Of a DNA stretch of 64,000 bases, positions 16,201 to 30,489 are shown piece by piece. A program made the translations under genes and the position numbers. Origin of the DNA: Blastocrithidia nonstop (Eukaryota; Euglenozoa; Kinetoplastea; Trypanosomatida; Trypanosomatidae); contig JAQOTN010000042.1 of assembly GCA_028554745.1 (NCBI GenBank), positions 248,001 to 312,000 on the forward strand, in the 5' to 3' direction. The notes under the pieces were generated by a model. That model was not told where the DNA came from and did not search any database. It was given only the letters and a program-made list of their open reading frames with translations. The first letter of the stretch is position 1, and every line of letters starts with the position of its first letter.

Positions 16201-19200
16201 TCATGGCAATGATAATTCTTCGCGGGCAAGATGAACACCGAGTCTGAGGTAGACAACCCATTACCTTCTATAATTAATTAGAAATTGCTATTTTGATTGG
16301 TGTAAATGTAATTGGTGTCGGTTTATTTCGATGGGGTGTATTTGGATGGGTTATATGGACCTACCATGAGGGCATGCGGCACACGACGCGCTCGATTTAG
16401 CTGCTCTCCATAACACAACGTATAGGCACCTTAGGTTAGCAATGCATTAGGAAATTGTATCTGTGTGTTTTGCACACAATCATCACTGCTAATGGTGTCT
16501 GGTACATTGGTTCAACAGGAGGCAAGGGCACCAGGCACGAGACGCAGTGTCGTACACGTCCCACACATCGCCTGAGAGCAGATTAAGTTAACTGTTAAGA
16601 ATTAACTCGCCGAGAGTGAGGCTGGGACGGAGTTTCAGTTAACTGGATCGGCCTCATGGACTATAATACGCTGTTGGCGAAATACAAACGTAGATGATGA
16701 AGAGACATATGTCATGAGTTCATCAAATGGACGAACTCCAGAGGCAGAGTGGGCCTTGCTTAAACGGAAACACACCATGTAATTATCCATGGCATTGGCC
16801 ACGAACGTTTGCGCAAACGAACCACCTCCGCTACTCACACGAGGTGAACCAATTAATGTGATAAATTGACTCTGATCCGATGCACTGTACACCTATCCAC
16901 ACCGTGTAGAGGAGTTAATCAAGATCATCTCATCATTTACAGACAACGGTACACAATTATCGGCACTAGATGAAGATGTAGTAGAAGTACACAGAGACAC
17001 GGCGGTAATGGTAAATGGTTTACCAATTGCATTTCCGTTGGTACTATCGGTGGTCGTGTTGGTGTAATAGGCCGGGTTGGCCATGGCCACACTTATCTCA
17101 CCCATATAAGTATCTAAACTGTTAGTATTTTCATTATTATTACCATTAGAATTGGTTTGAAGTGCAGCAACTCGATAACAGACCACATAACGCATCGCAC
17201 GTCCATAATTGGTAAACCCACGTGGGTTAAAGAACACTGTTTATAAGGTAGAAGATCGATCGGCTACAAACCTTGCCCCGTCTTGTTGGAGTGTAGCACT
17301 GGAAATGAGAGTACCAGATGTGCACTGAGCAGGATTGCAGTAGCAATTGTCTATATTGCCATCTTGCACACTGTTCGTGCTGTCTGCTGAGCTAGAAGAA
17401 GATGAAGAACTTGTTGTTGTTGTCTGGGCAAAAGCGTAAAAGTAAATTTGATCATTTGCGGCAGAAAGTAAACCAGCTGAGGTATTGGAACTAAACGAAA
17501 GTGTGTAGGCGTCTCCGGCCTTGTACCCACTTACTGCACCTTTATCATTTACTGGAACATCTACAAGAGACATGCTTACTGGCACAGACTCAGACAACGT
17601 AATAGACCCGGCATAACCCATTCGTTTTATCGTGTTGCTGCTGCTACTACCCGTTCACACATAACACAAGTAAATAATGGTACCACTGACTAAGAAATTA
17701 GAATTAGTGTAGTCTACCAATGTTTATGTGGAAGTTTCATCGGCACTGCCATTGGGTCCATGAAACTGAGCTTGGAGTGCCGTATTGCGTAAGGCTGCCT
17801 GGGTTACCGAGGGGCAGACATGTACATTATTCGTAGAAGAAGACGAAAGCATTTGTGAAGCAGTAAACGCATAAACAACATCACTGGAACTGTCTAGTGT
17901 ATTGCCCGTAAACACAGAACTTAACGTAGAGAGACTAACACGTCATGGGGATGGTAGAAAGCTGTGTAGTATTGGAGAAGCTAGCGTTGTAGTAAAGCCA
18001 AACACATTAACATTATCACTGGCAACAGAATGTACAGGAATGTATGCGTTTTTGCTACTGGTGCCCAGGTACTAAGATGGTAGCACACAGACAATGTAAT
18101 TAGTATTTGCAGCCCCCGCTGCAATTAATGCTCGTTTCAATGTCACAAATCCATCGTGTACATTTGCATTACCGTTATTGGTGTTACTGTTTACGGAACT
18201 TATTGAACCAGCGTAATCGTTCGATATATTTGCCTGCGCACACGCGGCTAATCCGGCACACCGTGTCAAGACACACGCATCGGGGGCACGAATCAACTTT
18301 ACTGCCGCAATATCCATTCAGGGCTGAATGGCATTCAAATTATTTGTATTTGTATTTGTAGAAGATGAAGAAGAAGAAGAAGAAGAAGATGATTACTGCG
18401 AAGGTGCTACAAACGTCATCTCAATCGTTTCTTGTGATTGAACTTGTGTCTTTGATGGCAAATTGAAATTGTACCTCATCTAATAATTACTAATGTACAA
18501 GTCACCGTTGCTGCATGAAGTTGGGGCTAACACATTGTCATTCGTGTTATCATTTTATGATGATGAAGACGACGAAGAAGCTCGAGCAATAATCCACTAT
18601 GAACTACCGGCAAACTGATAACACACTCGAACACACAAATCACCTTGACCTAACAATGTATAATTGTACCGCTGCTGTGCAACTACCTCGTTGCTGAACA
18701 TGAGATTAATACCTGCAATAGGCGTAGAGGTTGCACAATTAATAACATCGTTATTATTATTAGAATTGCCGGCATTTACAAAACGAATCACATCATTGGC
18801 ATCTAATCCATTTCCAATAAATTGCATTTGCACCGTCTGTCCAGCAAAGATAGGCGTGGAAGGGCTGAGGTCGTAGGTAGGATTACGTGAAAGCAAAGAC
18901 ACCAAGTTGTTTAACTAGGCATAATTAAGTGTATTTGCTTTACGGTAACAAACAGCCAAGTTCAATGCGTGATTAATTAATAACGGATCTACCTGTACTG
19001 TGCAAATAACCTGCGAAGAGGAAGAAGTAGTGAGAGTGCAAATGTATCGATTACTTGTACTTGTCTCATCACATACACTATTGCCTGCTGGTATGTCTGA
19101 AGAAGTAGTAGTTGTAGTACCGGAAGCGATATTATCAGCATTATTTGTAAAACTAGACACATCACGTAAAAAGGCACTATCTTATGACGCATGTAATCCA

Positions 19201-20930
19201 GTTCCAACGAGGCTGAGTGTGATGGTTTGTCCTACGTGTGCGTTAGCAGGTTGAACCGAAAAGGAAGAAGGCTGTAAAGGTTGAATAATAAAATCGGCTA
19301 CATTGCCGCTAGACGTACGTTGCCGCACAGTCGATCAAAGCTGAGAGTTTCTGCTGTAGTAGCAGATTTTACCTCGCATTGGGGTTGTAATGAGCGATGG
19401 TACATAAAAGGATACATTGACGGCATTGGTGATAATGATAGTTTTATCTGTCCCTGCATTGAGCAACGGTCCTACACGGATGTTCGTCAGCAAGGACGGC
19501 GACGCAGTTGTACAGCTCTGATCTTGACGAATGACTTTGATGGCATCCCCGCTGATATTCAAATTGTGGCCAGTGAGCATTATTCACCCAGTTTCATGAG
19601 CCTGTGGGTTGACTGGTTGAGTAGCGTACAGCAATGGATTGGCCTACGCAAAGGTTAAGAGTGAGTTTTACGGTGGAGATGTAAATGGACTAACCGCAAA
19701 TGTGGTGAAAGACATGGCTATGCCACTATCCGCTAACAAGGATAATTACAACTATTTATTTAATGTGTTATGATTACCTATTTATAGCCTCTATTTGCTC
19801 TATTCTTACTCATTTTGCATTTCCTCTTTCTTTTCTTCTATATCTGATAGCTCTTACTATAAAACTTGTGAAGCAGAGGTAAACAAAGTACACTGTCCAT
19901 CACTGCTACCACAGTATGGAATACACAGTGCGTACTTGTTCGGAGACGGCGAATATGGAACCGTAAACCCACCAGTCACATCCAATGAACCTGCCCCACG
20001 TATATTTGTCAAAATAACAAGTTCCTATGCATCACTGCTAGCACCATCTGTTGTAGATGAAGAAGTGGCTGTGTTACTATACACGGTAGATCCAATTCGA
20101 GCACAGCTCTGCGCAATGCTATTCAATGACGTACAACTCATCTGATACGTGTTTCCATTACACGCCACCATAAAGGCAGCATATTCATTACTAATGCCTA
20201 AGTTAATCGGTCGATTATCTTGTTTAGCCTGATGCATGGTGAGGTTGACCATACCTTGTCCTCCAGTAGGCAGTGTGGGTAATAAGTTATACGAGGTGTA
20301 CAGTGGAGACCAGATCAACAGTGAGTTACTACCTAAGACACTACTGGCTCGTTTAAGTACGAGAGCACGTTGATTGGCTTCAGACAAGTAACAAATGTCA
20401 TACTCTGACCCACTAACAAACAAGTCGGAGGTAATTATCGCCTCAGCTGTACCACTTACACCGGTGGTGCTGGTAGAAATAACATTAAATGTAGTTTGTG
20501 TGGTACTACCTCCTCGTGGGAAATAAGTACACGATGTAGCACCAGAAGAAGAAGATGATGGTGTGTTCACTATAAAATAAATACGATCATTGGATGTAAT
20601 GGCAGGGTCATTTACCACACGATTGCTTGTTAGTCCAATTTGTACACTCTGATAGAGAGATGCTTGTACGACGTTTGGCGTGGTAAAGCTCATGGTAGCA
20701 CTTACCCCAATAAACATGTTACACGATGAGGTAGATAACAACACGATGAACAGCATGAGAACTAATAATTTAAACACTTGATTGGCGCCTTGTGCAATGG
20801 TACGTGATGCTTTGCCATTTTGTCATAAGTATGGTATCAGTAAAGGAGATGATGCTGACTGCACGTATTTTGTGTTTTACTTTCCAAAGTAACTGCCGTG
20901 GCAGGCAGTCAACGCGGAAATTACAAACAT
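1..20930 (-). CDS. Giant modular secreted/surface protein (3' end outside window)
   Basis: One open frame of at least 6,976 codons; it is still open at the left edge. About forty long standard-code ORFs in this stretch all share one frame and are joined by UAG, UAA or UGA codons, so this is one gene read with UAR=Glu and UGA=Trp. The first ATG after a likely splice acceptor is at 20930. A hydrophobic segment at about residues 52-67 (FKLLVLMLFIVLL) looks like a signal peptide or anchor; an ATG at 20756 inside it is an alternative start. The rest is about 45 degenerate modules of roughly 150 residues. Each has a part like LHGSGFSTRDHVKI followed by a Cys, then a strand such as YYLCYRKG, YTMCYQVAS, FSVCYKLAS or YKLCYRFYD. 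Ser runs of 8-12 sit between modules. The pattern suggests Ig/IPT-like beta-sandwiches on a surface or secreted adhesin-like protein; this is inference, and I do not recognise the family. Confidence 0.85.
9253..9291 (-). repeat. Ser-coding trinucleotide tract inside giant gene
   Basis: A run of GAT/GAC/GAA triplets on the plus strand encodes about 12 consecutive Ser on the minus strand. It uses mixed TCA/TCT/TCG codons and is located between modules. Confidence 0.8.
15117..15140 (-). repeat. Ser-coding trinucleotide tract inside giant gene
   Basis: Eight GAT triplets on the plus strand give a run of TCA Ser codons in the giant gene. Pure triplet repeats of this kind are prone to length change without breaking the frame. 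Confidence 0.8.
18360..18389 (-). repeat. Ser-coding trinucleotide tract inside giant gene
   Basis: Ten AGA/TGA triplets on the plus strand encode ten Ser (TCT/TCA) on the minus strand, directly followed by other low-complexity sequence. It is the cleanest of several Ser runs linking the modules. Confidence 0.8.
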
Positions 20931-23094
20931 TTGTTATTTTATGAATATATATGTATGTATATATAATGTGTCAAATTATAAAAAAATAATAGAATAATAT
21001 TTAAAAAAATTACTAAATAACTATCTCTAAAATAACTTACTGTATTTTTGTAGTTCCTTATGTACTGCAAAAGTAAATAAACTATAGCTTTTTACACTTA
21101 TATTGAATAGATGAACAATTACTACAAGGAGGTAATAAACTCTTTTTCTCTCTCTCTCTCTCTGTAATCTCTCCTCTATTTTCTAATAGCACACAATCAA
21201 GATAGCAAATAAAAACAAGAAAAAATATACACTGTACAAGCACAATGTTTATTTCTTATCTTTTGTTAAGCTAGTAATACAATGAATGGACGTAATTAAG
21301 CTCAAAAAAAGAAGAAAATAAGAATGATGCAATTAATCTGAGGTAATTAAACTTAACTAAACTAAGACTGTTTTTCTCACTTTCTTGGGTTTTTTTTATC
21401 ACAAAGTAGGAGGCAAATATGGAATTAGTAGATGAGGTACAAATATATTGTATTTTGTAAATAACACAAGCGAAAAAGATTGTTTGTAAAATAGGGCAAA
21501 AAGAATAGAGGAGAAAAAACTCTACAATGCTGACTGACAAAATTATATGTACACGCACAAATTATTACCTTTGTATGGATTGTTACAATAAGTCAAAAAC
21601 TTCTTAGTGTGCCTTGTTTGAGATAGTTTAAAACTGTACAGTCTATGAATATAGATATAGATATATATATAATTATGTAAGGGAAAAAAAACTCTTATCA
21701 AACAAAAAGAGTATTGAAATTATTTCTTATGATTTTGATAACAATTAATATATAAAATAAGGTAAAATAAATCAACAAAAATAAATGGTGATAAAAAAAT
21801 GTACTGAAGCGAACTATAAAACTTTAATTAAAATAAATGCTGTTTCAAATAAAGAAGGTAAACTTAGTTATTTACCCTTTTTTTTATGGTGTAAATTTTA
21901 TCTTATTGTTGAATTTGTTATTTGAGTTAGAAGAAAATATAATTCAAAGAAACTTTTAGTGACATTTAGATAGTGAAGGAAAAAAAAGAAAGTACTAAAG
22001 TATATTGTCATAGCGATAATATTGCATAAATGTCAAGAAACTCGTTCTGCACTGTCATCGAAATACACAAATATGCAAGGTAAATCAATAATAATGCTGA
22101 ACTATATTCATCCAATACTTATAGTACATCAACATATCGCTTATCAATAAATTATATATATAGTGTTGATAAAAAAAAACTTTTTATTTACAACTTTACA
22201 AAAAGAAAAAAGATTATTGATGCATATATAAAATGATTATGCTGTTGCATTCTTCTTCATTGATATTGCCACCTCAAAATTATCATTACTTATATACTTA
22301 TTATATATAATATATATTTTACTTTATTAAATTCTTTAACATTAAATTTTACAATACTTGTTGATAAGTTAAAAACAAAAAAGTAAAGTAATTAGTTTAT
22401 ATACATACATATATATTTATTTTTTTCCCATTATTATTACGATGCATTATATTTTGTGTAGCAACCAGCAGTGATTAGTAATAATTCCACTTTACAAAGT
22501 AAATAAAAAGAGTTACTTATTTTACAATAGAAGAAATCAAAGGCAGTAGTATGATAACATACTCAATATGGTTAGAAAAACGGGAAGAGCAAATGTAAAG
22601 TATTAAATATTCTATAAAGTTACAAAAGCAAATCGTAATTTTCTATTTAAATTTGTCAACTTTATCTTTTTCTTTCACAATAATCTTTACACTATCTATA
22701 CAACTAATCTAACGAGCATTATAACAATATATTAGTGTGAAAACACTAAAACCGTCAGCTAAGCATTTCAACGAATAACCTTTACTCTCAATTAATTTAC
22801 ATAATATGTGAATTATTATAAATTTATTTATTTGTAATTTTATCACTATTCAACTTTTCAAAACTTTTGCTTATAAATTTAGCATAAAATAAGCACACGC
22901 TATTTGTCAACTAATTCCAAATAAAATTTTTTTAAAAGATGTAAGTGTTGAATACCTCGTAATAAGCAATACAGTTAACAAACTACACTTTTAAAATAAA
23001 AATGTTAAAAAGAAAAAATCACACATATACATAACTATAATTGTTACTGTTTTAATTTTGAAATCAATTATGTACATAGTAGAATATTACGAGA
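20931..23094. other. Intergenic, AT-rich, no gene seen
   Basis: About 2.2 kb of AT-rich DNA between the MAP kinase and the giant gene. It holds the likely 5' leader of the giant gene, a 17-bp TC repeat at 21147-21163 and many A/T homopolymers. The only long standard ORF (21271-21558, minus) is a Phe/Ile/Leu/Ser-rich product typical of AT-rich noncoding DNA. Confidence 0.7.
21065..21085 (-). promoter_or_regulatory. Putative spliced-leader acceptor for giant gene
   Basis: On the minus strand TTTATTTACTTTTGCAG ends in an AG at 21065-21066, a pyrimidine-rich tract plus AG as used for trans-splicing in trypanosomatids. The next ATG downstream is the in-frame one at 20930, leaving a leader of about 135 nt. 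This is inferred from sequence pattern only. Confidence 0.45.
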
Positions 23095-24783
<1,689 letters not shown>

Positions 24784-25434
24784 GGCTAACTTTCTATCTA
24801 TCTTATTTATTTATATATCTATTTATCTATATATTTAATTGATATTTTATTATAAACAATATACGTATATAAATTATTTCCGCAAGGAAGTGGAAAGTAA
24901 TAGCGTAAAGTAAACAAAGCAGTCACTAAAATGAAGACTTTTTTACATAAATATAATATATAGTTTAGTCAAAACGTGTTGTAATTATAATTATTGATTT
25001 GCGTACAGAAATTTTTTGCAACAGATGAAAATATACATTTATTAACCTATTGTTTGCAGCACTATATTGAAATTATCTGGTAGTCCATTTCACTTTTGGT
25101 AAAACGCCATCAATGTAAAGCAGTGACATAAAATAACATCAGCAACGTGACTATTCAGCAAAATAATATTATTGTAATCTGTTTAAAAATAAAGACTATA
25201 CTGCAAATACAAAAAAATATACGTTCAGCATAAGTGATCTATGTATGATGTTTTGTCTATAACTCTAATAAAAAGTTAAGGATAAAAAAAGAAAAGTAAG
25301 TAAAATAAGATGAAAGCACTTTTATCAAATTAAGCAGTCATGTAAAAAAGTAAACTTTATTAACATATAAAAAGTAGCAAGTTTAAGAAGGTCTGATGTG
25401 TTATTTATAAAATATTTACTTTATTTATTTGTAA
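24784..25434. other. Intergenic, AT-rich, no gene seen
   Basis: About 650 bp between the PIF1 stop and the kinase start. The minus strand has GATAGAAAGTTAG shortly before the kinase ATG, a weak candidate splice acceptor. Nothing else recognisable. Confidence 0.65.
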
Positions 25435-28400
25435 TTATGATGCACCACCACCGCTATTCTACGCAATCTGTTGCAAAAGTGGGTGTTGCTCCTACTGATA
25501 CTATTTACTATTATTTGTGGTAATTCTCTAACTGCTCTTATTTTTGCATGATACATTATTTTCTGACACATTTTCTTTTCCTTTTTCGTACTCGTCCGTA
25601 TTTTCTTGTTGTTATAGTAGTTGTTGCTATTTGATGATTGTTTCATAAAATCCACGTGCCACAGGGCAGGCCACCACCGTCTATGGCCTAAAATTTAACA
25701 ATCGCATACTCTACAATCGTGTACCACGGCTCAGTGCCACATAACTCTGACCCGGTGTGAAAAAGCGACGCATGTCTACCTCTAACTTGCCAATCGTTAA
25801 CCCTTGGGACTTGTGTACGGTGATGGCTCAGGCATGACGTAGTGGGAGTTGGGTTCGCGTAGCCGCTATACTCTGGCCCATGTACCAGTTTTGTTGAATA
25901 GGTGAGATGTACGCGTATAGGGAGCATAACTACGTTTTTTCGTTATTATTTGTATTACTTGTCTTATTTGCAGACTATGTTGATGCTGTAGTTGTAGATA
26001 CCTGATTTGCAGCAGATGGCTTATTATTATTACTGCTGCTGCTGCTACTGGTGTTACTCCGTAAACGAATAGCTCGTTGTAAGTCTAACTTCACAATGGG
26101 CAAACGAAATGTGCGTTTCTGAGATGCAGTCAGACTGGTCATGTAAAACTACTTGGCCACTATTTACTCCAACATTTGTGCCGTGTTAGATGTGCGAAAT
26201 CGTTCATCGTGATCTGGTGTGCCTAATAGCTGCTGAAAAATCTTATCCTCATCTTCGTCATCATTACAACGACCATTTGTCATTTTCATTGAGCCATTTT
26301 CACCATTTGTGCTATTCACATTATGAATTTTATCGTTTTGAGTTTGATCTGAATTGTCATTGACAGGATTATTTCCTTTTTTGGTCTTGTTCCGTTTCGT
26401 ACTGTGTTTTGATGTTTACTACAATTACGAAGACTATTGTAATCTTGTAGAGTTATTTTATAATATCTCACTTATTGCATCGGACTTTGGGCTAGCATCT
26501 AGTTCATTAAAATCAAGTAAATTGGTCAAATCACGCAAATGTGAGGCACCATACAAATCACCATAGCTAATCTCATCGGCGTGAATACACTTACCAAACG
26601 TCGTACGAACATACCAGGACAAGGCCTGACCAAAATGAGTGTCAATACACCGGTAGACATCTCGCATCGAATCAAACCCACTACGCCTTAGCAGCTCTAA
26701 CCCACGTGGGGTTGGTGAGGTTCGCATCTCACGATAGGAGCGCAGGACCAGGTCTAGCATCTCAAATGGGTGTAAAAACCCAGTCACGATGCCTACACTT
26801 CCATTCACCAGACCTAACTTGGTGGAGATGTTTGTCAGCAGCATCACACGAGTACCTACTTTCAGCGGAAGCTGAAATTGTAAGCTGCTGTCTTCAAATC
26901 GAACTCAGCTTCGGACATCAAACGGCGAGGAAACGATTGGGGTGCCGTCCTTGCTAAAACGTTCTCGCTTATGTTTATGGTTGGCATGTTTTACCTTTGT
27001 AAATGGTTGCATTTGTTTCTGCTGCTGCTGCTATAATCTGTGAGATAACCACTGTGGCGTATTTGCATTTGGTGCTGTTGTTCCTTTGGCTCTTGTAGAT
27101 TCCACTGGACGTACAATGTACTCTTCTTTCATCGCAGCGGTGCCCTTTTTACCGAGTGGGTTGTGTAAGATGTCTATAGCCGTGTACACGTATAACGGAT
27201 GCAACGTATCTTACTTTTCTGTTTCTGTAACATCTGAGATGCTGTTTTTCATGTTATCATTCAATAACTTATTTACTTTCATTTCTTCTTATAGTTGTCG
27301 CTGTGGTGGTAAAAGCAGTAGATTCCCTACCTGTGTCAGTGGTAGTAAGGATGCAAAGTGAGTTGCATTTCGAGCATCTACTTACTGATTCGTGGCACAT
27401 AACCGAACATACTCATCACTATTCACATGAACTAGACTATTATTTGTTATATTCGTGTTATTATTTATAGTTCGTGTAGTATTAGTCTATTGCATGGAGG
27501 CAGCAGTAGGTTTGGCTTGTGTTTTCGCGTGACGCGTATTCATCGTTGCGTGTTGATTTGCAAAAGCAGGAGCACCTTGTATTGGAAGGGTTCGTGAGGT
27601 TAACAACTTGTATCCTTACACCGTTAATGCACCAATGCGGGCCTCGTCTAACACACGCTGTAATGCCTCGTCACTGTCTTGACGATGTTTGTGAATTAAA
27701 ATAACATTAATAAGCTGTAAGGCATGCCAGGTAGGACACTGAAAGCAATATTGTGTGTTTAATGCGTCATGTGACAGAGACGAGGCAGGTGAGGATTTCA
27801 CTCACCAAGGTGCACCTGTGACTGAATCGGATGAACTTATCTAATTATTATTATTATTACTTTTTGTTATACTTGATGAGTTTTGCTGAAGCAACTCATT
27901 CAAGCTGCTGGCCTACACTGGAGCACGCATTCGCTCAAACCCAGCTCGACGAGTGATGGGCGGTAGCTGCAGAAAGTCTCCACATAAGATGACTTGAATC
28001 CCACCAAAGGGTTTATCTGGCTGTTTGCGTATACGCTGGGCTACCGCGTTTAGCTTTTCTAATAGATCGGCCGACATCATACTAATCTCATCAATAATTA
28101 AGGTGCCACAGTACATTCACCGGCCACATGCCTGACGGCTTCGTCGTACCCTTTTGACTAATTACTACACGGTGCCCTGACCAAAGTGAATCCCAGCAAA
28201 GCTGTTAATCGTCGATCCACGAACGTTCAAGGCGGCTACTCCCGTGGTGGCGGTAATGTAGACGTTGTACCGACGCTACCGAAGTTTACGTACAATTTAT
28301 CGAATCACCAACGACTTGCCTGTTCCTGCGCCACCGGTAATAAACAGGTTTTGTCGTTGTAGAGCCAGGGCAACCGCACGGCACTGTTACGGGGATAAGA

Positions 28401-29745
28401 TTTCACCTTCCATGGTCTTATACACTCCTTATGGTGTCAGGTTCACATCTTCAGGACCTAACAAATCTAATAAGAGTTTGGAGGAATATGGCCTATTCAT
28501 ATCACTTTCATTTTAACTTTCCGTTCTTGTTTCATTGATGTTATTATCAAAACTTCTATCAACTTTATTATGCAATAACTATTAACGACTAAGTATTATT
28601 GGAGAAAATAAAGGTGATGGTGATGATGAAGTTAAACTAGAAGATGATAAACTGTTATTATCAATTTCCTTGATGTTATTACTACTGCTGCTCCCCGTGA
28701 TGTTCTTATTTTCATTACCTTCTTTACCTTGTAGAGAGCCACTTGACGAAGAAGGTGAGATCTATTTGCTACGTTTGCCTTTGTTTTTTTTCTTGTTCTA
28801 CATTTACAAACGAAGTTTAACCTCTTCTTGTAATATTTTGACAAACTACTCCATCTCTTCATCTTCGACATCTCCGCTGCCAAACTCTGCAACCGACTAA
28901 CATTATTTGCTTTAAGATTACTGTTGTTGTTGTTGCTTCTGATTTTCTTTGGTTTGCACCTGCCTTTACTTTTCTTCGTCATTATTGATAATAACATTGC
29001 AACTTTTCACATCGTTACGAACGTTTGATGCTGTAGGTGAAGGTGATAAAGACAAATTGTCATTACTTGTTGTTGTGCCTAACTATTTCAATTTTTCTTA
29101 TTAGGTAGTGTTGATTAAAGTAGTGCTAATTGACTTCGCCTTTGACAATGAAATAACTTCTTTGTGAGTGTGATTTCTAGCGGTAGTACTGTTATTTGGT
29201 CTAATCGCTTTACTTGCCATTTAGCTTACTTTTGAGGACTTGTTACTAATACTATTGTTCTATTTACCATTTTTTTGTGTTACAGTTTACGCTGTCTTGT
29301 TTGCTTTACAAGCTGCTTTGCTTATGCTCTGCGTATCACTTTCTCTTTTACTTTTTACAGTGGGTTCCCTTTGCAGTGTTTTGCTTTTAGTTTTATCACC
29401 AATTGGCATTTTTTTCACACTTGTCGCTTTACTGCAAACAATATTTGCATGGTGATTGTCGTTTTTACCATTACTGCTAATATTATTGTGGTTTCTGTGT
29501 TGCACAGGATGTGAAGTTGTGTGTGTCTTGTCTAACTTTGTAGTTTAACCCTTTTTTGTGATCATACTTGGACCGGTTGTTCTCGTATTAGAAGCTTTAT
29601 GTTGCACAAGCGATGCCGCGGCTGTATGCACTGCTCGATAATTTGTTAACAATGCTGGTGCTGCACTCAATTTAATTCTTTTTGTACTTGTAGTATATCT
29701 ATATAAATTGCATATTTGCTGATTTATAGCGCTTTTACAACTCAT
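25435..29745 (-). CDS. PIF1: PIF1-family DNA helicase, probably mitochondrial
   Basis: A 1,436-residue superfamily 1B 5'-3' DNA helicase. Motifs in order: Walker [12 protein letters not shown] (468-478), [28 protein letters not shown], Walker B LIIDEIS (549-555) then [19 protein letters not shown], a [20 protein letters not shown] helicase segment, KVGTRVMLL, and near the C-terminus [11 protein letters not shown] (1305-1315) and [16 protein letters not shown]. Trp1306 is UGA, at a position that is Trp across PIF1 proteins. Adjacent UAG-UAA read as Glu-Glu in the GTVEELVKRV segment. The first 47 residues are rich in Arg/Lys/Ser/Ala without Asp or Glu, like a mitochondrial presequence; trypanosomatids have several mitochondrial PIF1 paralogues. 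About 420 low-complexity residues precede the helicase core, and long Asn/Ser-rich inserts separate motifs in its second half. It ends with UAA at 25435-25437, and another UAA lies a few codons on. Confidence 0.93.
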
Positions 29746-30489
29746 TTTGTCGACCCACGCAACTCTGCCATCATTGAGTATAGCAAAATGCTGTTAAACT
29801 TTATGACGTTTCGCTCATCTATGACATATCATCATCTTACATTTACAGCAACGTGCTAACTTTTTTGAATGAAATGCGAGTGTTGAGAGCATACTTTTTC
29901 TACCTAATAAATATAAGTAAACGTTAAACAGATTATGAAAAAACTGCAACCTTTCTATTTTTGATGAGGCAAAAAAGCTATGTTAAGAACAATGAGTTAA
30001 TGTTATATTACATGCAGATCATCAATAAAAAAGTACATTACAGTAATAAATTTGAAACACATATTATAATCTATTCAGAGAGCGTACAATAAAGACATGT
30101 TGTTATATTATTTTACTGACAGTGCAACGAAATAATTTATCATTTACATTTTGTTGTCAAAAATTTACGCATTGCGGAAGGGAAAAACAGCCACGCATAC
30201 GCTTACAAGAGTGAACACCTTACGTACACTCGCACGTAATCAACGGAGTTTACTTCTGATTCACTATACAAAAACATGAAAAAAAAATACCTTCAAAAAA
30301 ATTAGTAAATAGCACAAATTATCTTTATGTTATAAGAAGAATGTGTGTGTAAATGATATTTTTGTTTTATTAAAATATATAAAATAAAATTTAATTTAAA
30401 AAAATATTGTCAATATTATAGTTTCAGTTATCATTGCAAAAGTTTTATAAATTATTTATCTGCTTTTTCTACAGCACACCTTATAAATG
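29746..30489. other. Intergenic, no gene seen
   Basis: About 740 bp between the zinc-finger gene and PIF1. A slightly GC-richer patch around 30168-30260 stands out from the AT background but has no tRNA boxes or coding frame I can support. Confidence 0.6.

Noticed and set aside
1-20930. A long array of decayed pseudogene fragments
   Set aside because: Stops are frequent but the frame never shifts over 20 kb, repeats keep their motifs across the stops, and the same stop-type codons occur inside intact housekeeping genes.
21147-21163. Plus-strand polypyrimidine tract as a splice acceptor for a plus-strand gene
   Set aside because: No plus-strand gene follows; it is a plain TC repeat in an AT-rich gap.
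25425-25655. Separate 76-residue protein downstream of PIF1
   Set aside because: It overlaps the C-terminus of PIF1 in another frame, where the PIF1 frame reads through to its own UAA.
30168-30260. tRNA or snoRNA gene in the GC-richer patch
   Set aside because: No A/B box pair, cloverleaf or clear C/D boxes could be drawn.
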